Shown here piece by piece: positions 11,537 to 21,968 of a DNA stretch of 64,000 nt. The position numbers and the translations under genes were made by a program. Under the pieces are notes generated by a model. That model was not told where the DNA came from and made no database searches. It saw only the letters and a program-made list of their open reading frames with translations. This DNA comes from Bursaphelenchus xylophilus (lineage: Eukaryota; Nematoda; Chromadorea; Rhabditida; Aphelenchoididae). Every line of letters starts with the position of its first letter. The first letter of the stretch is position 1. The stretch is from positions 4,526,001 through 4,590,000 of the forward strand of contig CAJFCV020000006.1 in assembly GCA_904066235.2 (NCBI GenBank), in the 5' to 3' direction.

Positions 11537-11905
11537 CTAGAGAAAGAGATGACACATATTTTGCGCCAACTGTTTCTTTAAAAATTTTCGGCCAGGGGTG
11601 GTCAGTGGGCCGGGCCGGCCCGTGACGTTTATAAGCTTAAACTTACTATTCTCCACCATATTCACCGATCAGCTTACCACCTTTGAGCCAGCTGTTCATT
11701 AAACCATTCACAATTCCCATCCCCTCAAGGTTTCGCTCGTAGAATGCCGGCCAAAGTCGACAACCACCGATCGAACAGTGATGCAAACACTGAATGACCG
11801 GCGATTACTAAAAATATTGTTGCATAATTTTGCATGTTCTTTTTTCCAATTTCTTTTTTTTTATTCCATTTTGGTCGATTTTCTGTTCAAAAGTAACATA
11901 AGACG

Positions 11906-12651
11906 ATGAATTTCGCTGGTCAGCAGCCATGTTTGGGATGTCAATCGCTGGAGAATGGATTCCATTTGATCGGAGAGTGGTTGAGAAAGGCATTTGGATA
12001 CGAAGCAGAGCGAAGAAGGTGAGGTTTTTACCTCTTATTACCATTTTCTCAAGAAAACAACGAGATTCTGATTACGAAGCGTCAAAAGCGACTGTTTACC
12101 CAATTTTTACATTGCTTTCTCACAATTATTATGCATTTTGTGGAGGAATGTCCACAATTTCGTGGATATTGTAACGATTATTTATGCATGACGATGTATA
12201 ATATTAGATACAACAGGAGAAGATTAATATTCTCATTCCCAGACATAATTACAGCTCGATTCCCTCCGATATGGACGAGATCTGGTCGAATCGTATGGAT
12301 GACGTCAAGACCCCACCGGCAGATTCTCCACCAAATTTCGAATACAAAAGTCCAAAAACGGATCAAAAATTGGATGTGAAAGATTTGAGTCCTACAATTA
12401 TCAAAAACATCTCCCCTCGTCAAGCTCATAACAAAAACGAAAATATAGTTTTAGTAAGGAACTTTTTTGTGAGATAGATGTTTTTTCAGTGAACTTCGAA
12501 ATTTTAGATTGTATTTTAATTTTTTTTGTTTCATGAGCAATCTCAATTCTGTCTGGATTCCTCTTCGACCGACGATGACATTATCCTTAAAAATGAACAC
12601 ATCGAAAGCAAAGCGGGCTTCTCCGAAATTGATTTATATGGGACTCCATAA
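11906..12651 (+). CDS. small acidic-tailed protein of unknown function
   Basis: Not recognised. Three exons, 11906-12018, 12255-12453 and 12538-12651, join in phase to give 141 residues. Exon 1 encodes a Cys-containing start (MNFAGQQPCLGCQSLENG) and an amphipathic segment LIGEWLRKAFGYEAERR. Exon 2 is hydrophilic and Pro/Lys-rich (DMDEIWSNRMDDVKTPP). Exon 3 is acidic (LDSSSTDDDIILKNEH) and ends EIDLYGTP. No signal peptide. The last acceptor (TTTCATGAG) is weak. A truncated copy lies at about 15856-16272. It converges on the galectin-like gene at 12702, with only 50 bp between stop codons. The frame continuity across three exons supports a real gene; function is open. Confidence 0.55.
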
Positions 12652-12701
12652 TTTTTGCGACTTGATTTATTGTTAACATATGATCTCACAGTAAATATGA
12701 A

Positions 12702-13933
12702 TTATACAACCAGCTTGTTCTGCGGGATTACTTGAAAGTCAAGCAAGGTGTTTTTTCGCATTGCCATATAAAGTCTCCTAATCTCCATTTTTTTTGGTGG
12801 ACTGAATGCGAAAAAGGCACAGGGCATTCCGTTGAAGTTTACATCTACTCCTCCTCCTTGTTGCTTGCTGTTGTATTTGATAAGTAGGTCGTATACGTTG
12901 TCCGTTGTTGACCCGTTATAGACACAGCTTCTTTCGGCCTTCCAGTTACCATCGAAGTTTTGGTTGAAGGCTAAATGATTGCCAGCTCTTGGGTTTAGGT
13001 AGAAGATTACGGCATCCTCGTCCGCGAGCAAAGACAGTTCGCTGCTCGCGTCATGGAATTGAAATTTTAGTTTTATCGCATCGCCTGAAATTCATTAGCA
13101 AGGCTTAATTGATATTTGCGGCTCAGAGAGTAGAGTGCAGTCAGAGAAAAAACATTTTTTTGCCTTATACCCGTCTGTTTCACATGGAAAAACGTGTATA
13201 GGTAGTTTACTTTAAAAAAATTATTTTGCTTGGCCCACGCTAAAAATCCACCGTTTTAAATCGATGAATGGAGCGATGGATTTTTGAATTTGTATAGATT
13301 TTATTATTTTTACAGCACGGGCATTTCTCACGCACTTACCGTGAGCCATCGTTAGGGGTTCATATAAAGGGTCTCGGGTTGCGGTATTTACGGTGATGCT
13401 TGGCGGTGCCGCCAAATTTCCGTCCATATAAATTAAATCCACCAATTTTAATGTGGTTGCCATCCTTGTCGTGTTGAATGTAATGGATTGCTTGTCGTCG
13501 AGAGAGGTAAAGATAACCGTCACTAGGCCCATCACCTGTGTGATTGTTAAATTGGAGTTAGTGTAAGAGGCCTTAAGGGGTTGTGTGACTCTGTAGTTTA
13601 CTGAAAATGGGGCGTGAGACACAAGGTGGAAATGAGAAATGAATTACAAATGCGCGGCCTACCTTCATCAATCACGGTGATCGATTTAGAGTCAATTCGG
13701 ATTCCAAGTAAATAGTGGCATCTTTTCACCGATTCCACTTTGATGTAAAATTTCTCAAGACATTGTGAGAGTAAGATGATCTGAGCATCAGGAGGCCCTT
13801 TTTTCGTTTTCATACCAATTACCAAGCGTTCTCCATCGTTGATATGTTGGACTCTTGGTTGCCACACCTCGAAGTGCTTTTGGGCTACCGTTAAGCAAAC
13901 AGCTAACAAGAGAATTCCTGCAGGTTGCCGCAT
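12702..13933 (-). CDS. secreted tandem galectin-like protein (divergent)
   Basis: Exons 13663-13933, 13340-13600 and 12702-13084 give 304 residues. A short signal peptide (MRQPAGILLLAVCLTVAQ) is followed by two galectin-like beta-sandwich units. The second unit shows the order AVIFYLNPRAGNHLAFNQNF, GNWKAERS, VYDLLIKY, VDVNFNGMPCAFF, which parallels the galectin pattern of NPR, GxW..E, FdL.I and VNG..F. The sugar-site histidine before NPR is replaced. Classical galectins have no signal peptide, so secretion by a leader is unusual. It diverges from the paralogue starting at 14173. A remnant of its duplicate lies at about 16365-16545. Confidence 0.7.
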
Positions 13934-14172
13934 GTCAGTGGGTTAATCTGGAGGAATAAGAAAGTCGTGGCGTCTCCACTTTTTGATAATTTTATGCTTG
14001 ACTATAATTTTCTGGGCGGGGCTTTAAAATAATGCGTTGGTGTTCTTTATAATATGAGGTTTTCTGATTAAAATTTATGATGTTTTCTTGTCAAGATTCA
14101 ACCAATGTTCTTACAAATCGTTGAGATTGTTTGTTAGCTTTCAGACGGCTGGGATCGTCGGTTGTTGCGAGA

Positions 14173-15284
14173 ATGAGGGTTTTCTGGATTTTCTTAACGA
14201 TTGGAATGACAGCGGGAGATGATCGATCCCTTCCACGCCGTCAGGGATTTGCAGCGAACAATGAGGTTGTGATTAAAGGCCACTCAACGTATCATTTACC
14301 ATGCAATGTGGAAGTCACATTCCTGTACTATAACAGTTTTGACCAATCTACGAGGAAAGGCGTAAAAATAACGGTCAGACGGGAGAAACCTAACTTGAAC
14401 ACTGTCTTGATGTCACCTTGTAATCTTTTAAATTTTAGAATTAACTGTTTTCAAAAACATTGATCCCTTCGATTTCAGTTAATATGCCGAAAGAGTATGT
14501 TGAGAAGAGCGTTCCGACAAATTATTCGATTTTACCGAACACTGATTTTGATCTGCGGATTATGTTTTCTGGAGAGAAAAAAATCGACGTCATTCTGGTT
14601 AACGTCACTGGCGCTGGCGAACGAAGAAATCTTGCTTCGTTCGACCTCAATTATTCTTTCCTTAATATGTGGACTATCTCTGGAGATATTGCAAGATTGG
14701 AGGATGTCGTCATTACGGAGAAGTATCAGATGCCTTACACCAACACCCTTCATTGGGGTATTGGTAAGTTGGGTTGACTGGGAGTTTTCTCGCAAAAGAA
14801 GACACACAATATTGTATCAACTTTCAAAGATTTCAGCCTGTTTAGGGTTACACTACCGCTTAGAATTTTTTTGAGACGCGCGGTGCTAAGCTCGCACATG
14901 AACTCACCGTTTTCAGGAAAGTCATTGAAAATCGTAGGCCAACTGAGCAACGAAACGATGGTCTTCAACATTCTCAATGACAAGGACCATATCCCACTGA
15001 CAGTGCGCCTCAATCCCAAGTTTAAACGTATCGGCATTACTAATTTCGCCAATGGCTCTTGGCGTCCCGAACACGCCTGCGGGCTGAAGACCATCGTTGG
15101 CAATCATCCGTTTGAGCTGAAGATCAAGTGGTACAACGAAAAACAGTTGGGACTTGGCGTCAACGGCCTGGACTGTGCGTTCAAATTTAACCATCTGGTA
15201 AATAACCCAGCTGCCGAATACAAGAAAATTAATATCCGCAGCACTGGTGGCTATATCACTAACATTTCGGCCGAAAATATTTAA
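14173..15284 (+). CDS. secreted tandem galectin-like protein, copy 1
   Basis: Exons 14173-14419, 14479-14763 and 14917-15284 give 299 residues. The start at 14173 opens a signal peptide (MRVFWIFLTIGMTAG) and lies about 28 bp after a TTTCAG acceptor. Domain 1 includes FDLRIMFSG and a GDI-like turn. The linker MPYTNTLHWGIGKSLKIVG resembles the PY...G.sl.i.G start of a galectin domain. Domain 2 has LTVRLNPKF, NGSWRPEHA, HPFELKIKW and LGVNGLDCAFKF. Key sugar-binding positions are altered: His-x-Asn-Pro-Arg is RLNPK, and the Glu-x-Arg after Trp is EHA. Intron positions match copy 2. Ligand unknown. Confidence 0.75.
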
Positions 15285-15658
15285 GCCGAATAATTTTTTT
15301 TAAATTGTTTGGCGTTGAAATATACAAATAAACTCAATGTGTACACAATTTTGAACTTACGTCCGATAAGGTATCAACCCTTTAAAGGCCGCGCACGTCA
15401 ATCCAGCGCATTTCCTGAACCGTTTCGAAAGTTTGTATCGTTTTTATTGATTTAAAAGAGAGACGCAATGTACAAATGGACACTATTGTAAGGTCCAACA
15501 GAAAGCTTGCCTTAGCAAACAAAGTCGCAACCGGACCGAAGTTGAATTCACGCTAATAACCTCCCACGAATAGCCTTAGAAGTCTATTTTTTCCCAGTAC
15601 TCAATTTCACAGTATACAACAATAATAACTACTTGAAAAACCTACGACTTCTTTCTAG
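15285..15658. other. intergenic stretch
   Basis: AT-rich 3' flank of the galectin-like gene (an aataaa signal lies near 15325) followed by sequence with no recognised gene or repeat. The similar flank after 17865 shares only the first part. Confidence 0.5.
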
Positions 15659-15862
15659 AACGCCTTTGAGATCCATCGGCAAAAAATTGATGATGACGGA
15701 ATTCAAAATGGATGCGACAAAATGGGAGAAAACTTAGACGAGAGAGAGTTGGCTCGCCTTTTCGCGGCCTCAAAAATGATAGAACAAATTATTAAATCGC
15801 TGATGTATACGGTATTCGATCCGACCGTCTTATTTCCATCGTTGAATCGAACAAGCGGTTGA
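15659..15862 (+). pseudogene. orphan coding-like exon at a duplication junction
   Basis: A CTTTCTAG acceptor is followed by an open stretch of 67 codons that reads like protein: NAFEIHRQKIDDDGIQNG, then GENLDERELARLFAASKMIE, then SLMYTVFDPTVLFPSLN, ending at a stop. No start codon or partner exon was found. It runs straight into the truncated copy of the small gene at about 15856, so it is probably a gene piece cut by the duplication breakpoint. Family not recognised. Confidence 0.4.
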
Positions 15863-16272
15863 GAAAGGCATTTGGATACGAAACCAAGCAAAGAGGGTGA
15901 TTTTTACCTCTTATTACCATTTTCTCAAGAAAACAACGAGATTCTGATTAGGAAGCGTCGAAAGCGACTGTTTACCCGCGTTTCCAATTTTTACATTGCT
16001 TTCTCACAATTATTATGCATTTTGTGGAGGAATGTCCACAATATCGTGAATATTGTAACGACTATTTATGCATGACAATGTATAATACTGTATACAACAA
16101 GGAAAGATTAATATTCTCATTCCCAGACATAATTACAGCTCGATTCCCTCCGATATGGACGAGATCTGGTCGAATCGTATGGATGACGTCAAGACCCCAC
16201 CGGTAGATTCTCCACCAAATTTCGAATACAAAAGTCCAAAAACGGATCAAAAATTAGATGTGAAAGATTGAG
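15856..16272 (+). pseudogene. truncated duplicate of the small gene at 11906
   Basis: Matches 11981-12397 closely but begins inside exon 1 (LRKAFGY) with no start codon. The exon 2 part (SDMDEIWSNRMDDVKTPP) is kept, but a TGA follows VKD at 16269-16271, where the parent continues. Exon 3 is missing. It forms the left end of the second copy of the galectin cassette. Confidence 0.7.
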
Positions 16273-16364
16273 TCATAAAATTGTCAAAAAAATCTCTCCT
16301 CAGAGTACACGAAGTCAGAGATAAAAAATTTTTTAGCCGTATCTTTCTTCTTCCCGTCTGTTTT

Positions 16365-16545
16365 ACATGGAACAAATGTGAATATTTAGTTTACTTCAGA
16401 CATGACTATTTCGCTTGGCCCACGCTGAAAATTCACTGTTTTAAATCGGTGCGTGTTATGTTGGACTCTTTGTTGCCATACCTCGAAGTGTTCGTCAGCC
16501 GTTAAACAAACGGCTAGCAAGAGAATTCCTGCAGGATTCCGCATG
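16365..16545 (-). pseudogene. remnant of the divergent galectin-like gene
   Basis: Two blocks that match the gene at 12702-13933 are joined directly: one like intron 2 and the start of its second intron region (about 13165-13265) and one like the signal-peptide exon (about 13845-13945). Some 580 bp between them, with most coding sequence, are deleted. No protein can be made. Confidence 0.65.
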
Positions 16546-16783
16546 TCAGTGGGTTAATCTGGAGGAATAATAATGTTGTGGCGTCCCCACTTTTTGATAA
16601 TTTTATGCTTGGCTATAATTTTCTGGGTGGGGCTTTAAAATAATGCGTAGGTATTCTTTATAATATAAGGTTTTCTGATTAAAATTTATGATGTTTTCTT
16701 GTCAAGCTTCAACCAATGTTCTTACAAATCGTTGGGATTGTTTGTTAGCTTTCAGACGACTGGGATCGTCGGTTGTTGCAATA

Positions 16784-17865
16784 ATGAGGGTTTTCTGGAT
16801 TTTCTTAACGATTGGAATGACAGCGGGAGATGGACGATCCCGTCCACGCCGTCAGGGATTTGCAGCGAACAATGAGGTTGTGATTAAAGGCCACTCAATG
16901 GATGTTTTACCATGCAATATAGTAGTGACATTCATGTACTTTAACAGTTTCATCCCATATACGAGGAAAGGCGTGAAAGTAACCGTCAGACAGAAGAAAC
17001 CTGGCTTGAACACCGTCTTGATGTCACCTTGTAATCTATTACATTAAATTTTAGAATTAACTGTTTTCGAAAACATTGATCCCTTCGATTTCAGTTAGTA
17101 TGCCGCCAGAATATGTTGAGAAGAGCGTTCCGACTGATTATGCGATTTCACCGAACACTGATTTTGATCTGCGGATTATGTTTTCTGGAGACAAAAAAAT
17201 CGACGTAATTCTGGTGAACGCCAATGGCGAACGAAGAAATCTTGCTTCTTTCGACCTCAATTATTCTTTCCTTAATGTGTGGACTGTCACTGGAGATATT
17301 GAAAAATTGGAGGATGTCGTCATTACGGACAAGTATCAGATGCCTTACACCAACACCCTTCATTGGGGTATTGGTAAGTTGGGTTGACTGGGAGTTTTCT
17401 CGCAAAAGAAGACACACAATATTGTATGAACTTTCAAAGATTTCAGCCTGTTAGCTCGCACATGAAAAAATCAACTCACCGTTTTCAGGAAAGGCATTAA
17501 AAATCGTAGGCCAACTGAGCAACGAAACGATGGTATTCAACATTCTCAATGACAAGGACCAGATCCCACTGACAGTGCTCCTCAATCCTAAGTTTAAACG
17601 TGTCGGCATTACTAGTTTCGCTAATGGCGCTTGGCGACCGGAACGCGCCTGCGGGCTGAAGACCATCGTTGGCAATCATCCGTTTGAGCTGGAGATCAAG
17701 TGGTACAGCGAAAAACAGTTGGGACTTGGCGTCAACGGCCTGGACTGTGCGTTCAAATTTAACCACCTGGTAAATAACCCAGCTGCCGAATACAAGAAAA
17801 TTCATATCAGCAAAACTGATGGCTATATCACTAACATTTTCGCCGAAAGAATTAAAAACGGATAA
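16784..17865 (+). CDS. secreted tandem galectin-like protein, copy 2
   Basis: Exons 16784-17030, 17095-17373 and 17489-17865 give 300 residues, with the same three-exon plan as copy 1 at 14173. Signal peptide MRVFWIFLTIGMTAG is identical. Domain 2 reads LTVLLNPKF, NGAWRPERA, HPFELEIKW, LGVNGLDCAFKF. Here the Trp-x-x-Glu-x motif is closer to the canonical galectin WxxExR (WRPERA) than in copy 1, but the His and Arg of HxNPR are still Leu and Lys. Upstream sequence is also duplicated to at least 16545. The two copies have diverged mainly in domain 1. Confidence 0.75.
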
Positions 17866-18342
17866 TTTTTTAAAAGTATGACTCCGCGTTGAAATATGCA
17901 AATAAACTTGATATGTACACAATTTTTGAACTTCCCTCCGATCAGACGTTTTTAATTTACATATTCGGCTTTAAGCCTGCTCATTTTCGGCATGTTTTTC
18001 GATCAGTTGTAAAAGGGAAACGAACACAAATGATTGCGTCAGATAACCTTGAATTCAAAGCGATTATTACCGTCGGATTTTTTAAACAAAAGATTGGTTG
18101 TGAATTTAGAGTTGGCCTAAAAACTCGATATAACGAAAAATTCGCAAGGTGCGATGCTCAAATTTTCGTGAAATTTAGTTTGATCTGCCTAGCTGGACCA
18201 TAAATTAATGTTACTCTTTATAGCGCGTAACCTAGTTTTCGGATTTCGGCGAAGTCTTCGTCCTTGCGCCGATTTTTGTGTTTTGACAGAAGTAACAAAA
18301 ACAGAAATGTGGTGAACGGAACGGACAGGCACGTGATCACGC

Positions 18343-18350
18343 TATATAAG
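18343..18350 (+). promoter_or_regulatory. TATA box of the FAR gene
   Basis: TATATAAG lies 33 bp before the FAR start codon. A CACGTG E-box core is at 18330-18335. The short distance to the ATG implies a very short 5' UTR. Confidence 0.55.
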
Positions 18351-18382
18351 TCAGCTCATAATTGAGATTATCAGAGTCGAAG

Positions 18383-19222
18383 ATGAAATTTGTCTTGGTG
18401 TTGGCTGTTCTCTGCGTCGGCGTTGCCGAATCTTACTTTTTTGAGGATTACCCGAATGCGAGATGTGAGTTTTTCTTTTCTTCGCATTCTTCAACGCTTT
18501 CCAAACAAGAAAAATTCCGCTGAAGCGTTTTCTGAAACATTTTTTCGATGCAGGTCCATTGTTATACGATTTCCTCAATTTTAGCCCTCATTCCCGCCGA
18601 TATTGTGGCCTTTGTTGAGAAGCTCCGTTCCGATGAAGTGGCTGCGATCAACGCTGCAAATAAACGTCATCCAGGCAATATCAAGGCCATTATCAAAGAT
18701 ATTGAGCATACTGCTCCAGCGTTGGCGATTAAAGCGACTCCCATTGTTCGTAAATATCAACGAATTGTAAAGAGTTTCACTCCTGCTGGCCGAAAGTACG
18801 CCGATGAGCTTCTTCAGTCTCTATCTTTGATTGCCGTGAATCCTGACGACAAGAGGATTCAATCTACGGCTCAAACTTTGTTGGCCAAATGGAAGGCATT
18901 GGATAAGACCACCCAAGCTCAACTTAATGCTAAGTTCCCCAATGCTTTGGCCGGATTGGAAAGTAAGTTTTGATATTGCAAAAATTTGACTGCAAGTTTT
19001 TTGTATTCTTTAGTTGTCTCATCCGCAACAGGTTCATTAGAAATAATTAAACGATTTTGATTTCCAGAGGTCGCCAAAGAGGGTCCCGGCTCTTTCCGGC
19101 GTCCGGGAGTCAAGCCAGCGGCTAATCCAGTCCAGTCCAAAGGATTTCTAAGAGATGCGCCAAAAGCTGCAGCCCGTGCCGCCCCTAATGTCCGCCCAAA
19201 CAGCGCTGTTGCTCAAGGATAA
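18383..19222 (+). CDS. fatty-acid and retinol-binding (FAR) protein
   Basis: FAR proteins are small alpha-helical lipid carriers secreted by nematodes. Exons 18383-18464, 18585-18962 and 19068-19222 give 204 residues. A cleavable signal peptide (MKFVLVLAVLCVGVAES) is followed by the family pattern LIPADIVAFVEKL, an Ala/Lys-rich helical core, TPAGRKYADELLQSL and KWKALDKTTQAQLNAKFP. There are no cysteines in the mature part, as usual for FAR. The C-terminal 50 residues are rich in Pro, Ala and Arg and longer than the typical tail. A TATA box and AATAAA-type signals bracket the gene. Confidence 0.82.
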
Positions 19223-19486
19223 AAGCTTTACAATACGAGAAAATCTCAAAGTAATAAAAGAAATAACAAGAATAAAATTATAATATTATAGTAAACTCAA
19301 ATACTGGGACTAAAATAATTGGGCATTTGGGGTTTGAAAGAACGTCAAGGCCACTATTTACGCCTGCGAATTAGTGGAGGCGTTTGCAGCTAAACTGAAA
19401 CCATCAGTTCGAAAATATCATGACTAATTTTGAAAAATTTAGTCATCATTACTGTGCAACGAATGACTGTATATATATATATATAC

Positions 19487-19738
19487 ATATATATATGGGA
19501 GGTGCTTTATAAATTTCAGCGCGCTAGTCCATCCCAACCCCGCGGATTTAGTCCAAAGTTAAAAGTTCACGAAAAAGAGGGAGGGGAGGAGGAGCCGACA
19601 GAGAAAGGCAGAAATTTTTACAAAGAGAGAAATTGCGCAACGTTATGTAAGATTGCGCAACTTTTAACTTTGGACTAAATCCGCAGGGTTCGGACGGACT
19701 AGCGCGCTGAAATTTATAAAGCACCTCCCATATATATA
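19487..19738. repeat. fold-back (hairpin) element
   Basis: Two arms of about 80 bp are inverted copies: left 19490-19567 (GGGAGGTGCTTTATAAATTT...) and right 19660-19738. The loop is about 90 bp and purine-rich. TA repeats lie on both sides. No coding capacity. Confidence 0.8.
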
Positions 19739-19822
19739 TATATATATACATTTTGGCATATATATATATATATATAAACATATATATATATATATATATA
19801 CATTTTGGCATATATATATATA
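19731..19822. repeat. TA microsatellite with repeated spacer
   Basis: Runs of (TA)n interrupted twice by the same acattttggca spacer, between the fold-back element and the 1.2-kb inverted-repeat element. Apparent Tyr/Ile open frames here are low-complexity artefacts. Confidence 0.85.
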
Positions 19823-21053
19823 CAGGGTGACCCAAAATAACGGAGACAAAAGATTTCCCGTTTTTTCTGCGACTTATGAAGATTCATGAGTGATTCCTTA
19901 TTTATACTACAGTACCACGTTAGTGTAGTTTTATATACCGGAAGTTTTGTTGTACGACGCTCTTGTGCCTTGAACCACATCAATATATCCGGTTGACTCG
20001 GAGCTTTCTGCCCATGGGGTCTTTTTGCAATAAAGCTGCCTTACTCAAAAAAGAAAATTCGGAATAGTTTGAGATTTGCTGTGCTTAATTATCATAATAT
20101 GGCCTTAAAAACGGGCCATCGTACTAAGCTCAACTATCGATGGTTCAAAAGTTACAGCCGAGTATTTTCAGGCAGTTGAAGTGCAAAAATCGGCCTTTTT
20201 TGAAAATGTAAGCGTAAGAAGGAGTTTGAGTGTTTGATAAGGCAAAATGTAATATGAGTTACTAGAACATGATTAAAGGAACACCATAGAACCAAAAGAG
20301 AAACATTTTGTAACTTCTACGGAATGCTATTTGGTAATCACTAGGATTCTGCCTTACTTTTGCCGTAGGCGGAATACCAGTCGAGCCGGTGACACATAAA
20401 GACCGAAAGTGCCCTAGGCTGATTCTCAAGAGTCGTATTCATAAGTGTACAGGAGCAGAATGCGCCGTTTTTATCTATCTTGTCATTTTGTTATCGATAA
20501 CCCATCTTTCGCAAAGCCGCGTGCCATGGGGTAGTTCTGGGCGAGAAACTTGTTAAGGAAAATCTGTTGCAACCAGCAAGCAATCACAGCGTTTTCCAGA
20601 ATTATTGTATTTATGAATAGAATACGTTCTAGCGGTTTTAGCTTTATTCTAAAAAAACTGAATTTTTTATGGAAAAAATTTGGAAAAAATTGCGATCTTC
20701 AATGTTGAGATCGGTACCACCGTAGAAATAAAAACCGTAGCCCAAAAACCTACATAACTGCTTGCTTAGAGACGTAGTAGTCTAGCAAAACAAATGAACC
20801 TGCCATTTCTGCGGCTGTAGCACAGCCAGGCTTTACACAACACAAAGGAACCAAAATTGAGGGCCAAAAAAACGGCGCAAGGCATTTTTGTTAAGCTGTA
20901 ACTTTTTACTGCGACATGATGACTCCGCCAAATTTTCGTGAATTATAGAGAAAGTCTTATAGAATATTACCCACTGCGCCTGTGTTTTTGTAACGCCCGG
21001 GTTTCGCGGTGGGACCCTTCAAAAATTTGTCTCCGTTATTTTGGGTCACCCTG
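19823..21053. mobile_element. 1.23-kb TIR element without a readable transposase
   Basis: The ends are perfect inverted repeats of about 28 bp starting CAGGGTGACCCAAAATAACG, and TA flanks both sides (19821-19822 and 21054-21055), as for Tc1/mariner elements. The interior is about 1.17 kb with no open frame longer than a few dozen codons. It is either a non-autonomous derivative or a decayed autonomous copy; the intact ends favour the first. Confidence 0.75.
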
Positions 21054-21166
21054 TATATATATATATTTGATGAGTTCACGAATCTTTCAGCCAATCGCTA
21101 AAATATAATTTGAAAAATGGAATAGCTTCTATCTCTCGTGTTCCTATATGTTTTCGTCTACGAAGG

Positions 21167-21623
21167 ACGGAAAGGTCCGCTGCGGAAAGGTCCGCTAAAA
21201 AAAAGAAAAGAGGAAGGCGGGGAGGGGGAGGTTTTCGATCGCGCTGATTTCGAATATCGTATCCATTTTTTCTTAATTTTACAATTTTGCTTAAGCAGTA
21301 GTGTTAATTAGTAATTTTAAAAAAAAATTTTTTTTGAGTAATGGATTTAGGGAATTTTTGCCTATCTTCCTCAATTCTTTAAAATAAATGTTTTAATTGG
21401 TAAAAACTTGGTCAAATTGTATGATATTGTAAGAAAACTTATGACGCTTTTTTCGTCTTTACAACGAAAATGACACTACTGCTTAAGCAAAATTGTAAAA
21501 TTCAGAAAAAATTGATATGATTTTCGAAATCAGCGCCATCGAAAACCTCCCCCTCCCCCCTCCCCTCCTCCCCGCCCTCCTCTTTCTTTTTTTAGCGGAC
21601 CTTTCCGCAGCGGACCTTTCCGT
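21167..21623. repeat. fold-back element with GGAAAGGTCCGCT repeats
   Basis: Inverted arms of about 140-155 bp (left 21167-21310, right 21468-21623). Each arm begins with ACGGAAAGGTCCGCTGCGGA, so a GGAAAGGTCCGCT unit is present twice at each end, and continues through a purine-rich block into an inner matching segment (gcttaagcagtagtg). The centre is AT-rich. No gene. Confidence 0.75.
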
Positions 21624-21968
21624 ACTCAATCGTTTTCGTCATTGAGGCCTGAACATTCAAAACTTGGATTATAAACCTTCCTCCGCACCCACAAACTTAT
21701 CTGCTTTGTTTGACATTCCTTCCTTGGGCTACGAAAAGAACAAACAAAGTCCAATACCAATTTTCCCAAAAAATTAGAGATACCGTAACCCCGGTATACT
21801 GAAACTTTTGATCCTAAAATCCACACATACATATACTTAGACTCTAGTGCACCAAACGCGCAAAACGTTGTCAATGGGTTTCCAGATGGGCAATTGAGGA
21901 CAATCGTAGGATCGAATGTTTATTCTTTCACACAATGCATTCAGTGCAGCGCTTCAACTTTCCCCGTA

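Noticed and set aside
11595..11630. GC-rich palindrome gggccgggccggccc in the calpain 5' region
   Set aside because: Short and within a probable intron; no further structure around it.
12131..12379. Open frame starting MHFVEECP, also present in the duplicate at 16015-16206
   Set aside because: It lies across the intron and exon 2 of the small gene in another frame. It is shared only because the DNA was duplicated recently.
19548..19983. Tyr/Ile-rich open frames
   Set aside because: Translation of TA microsatellites; low-complexity artefact.
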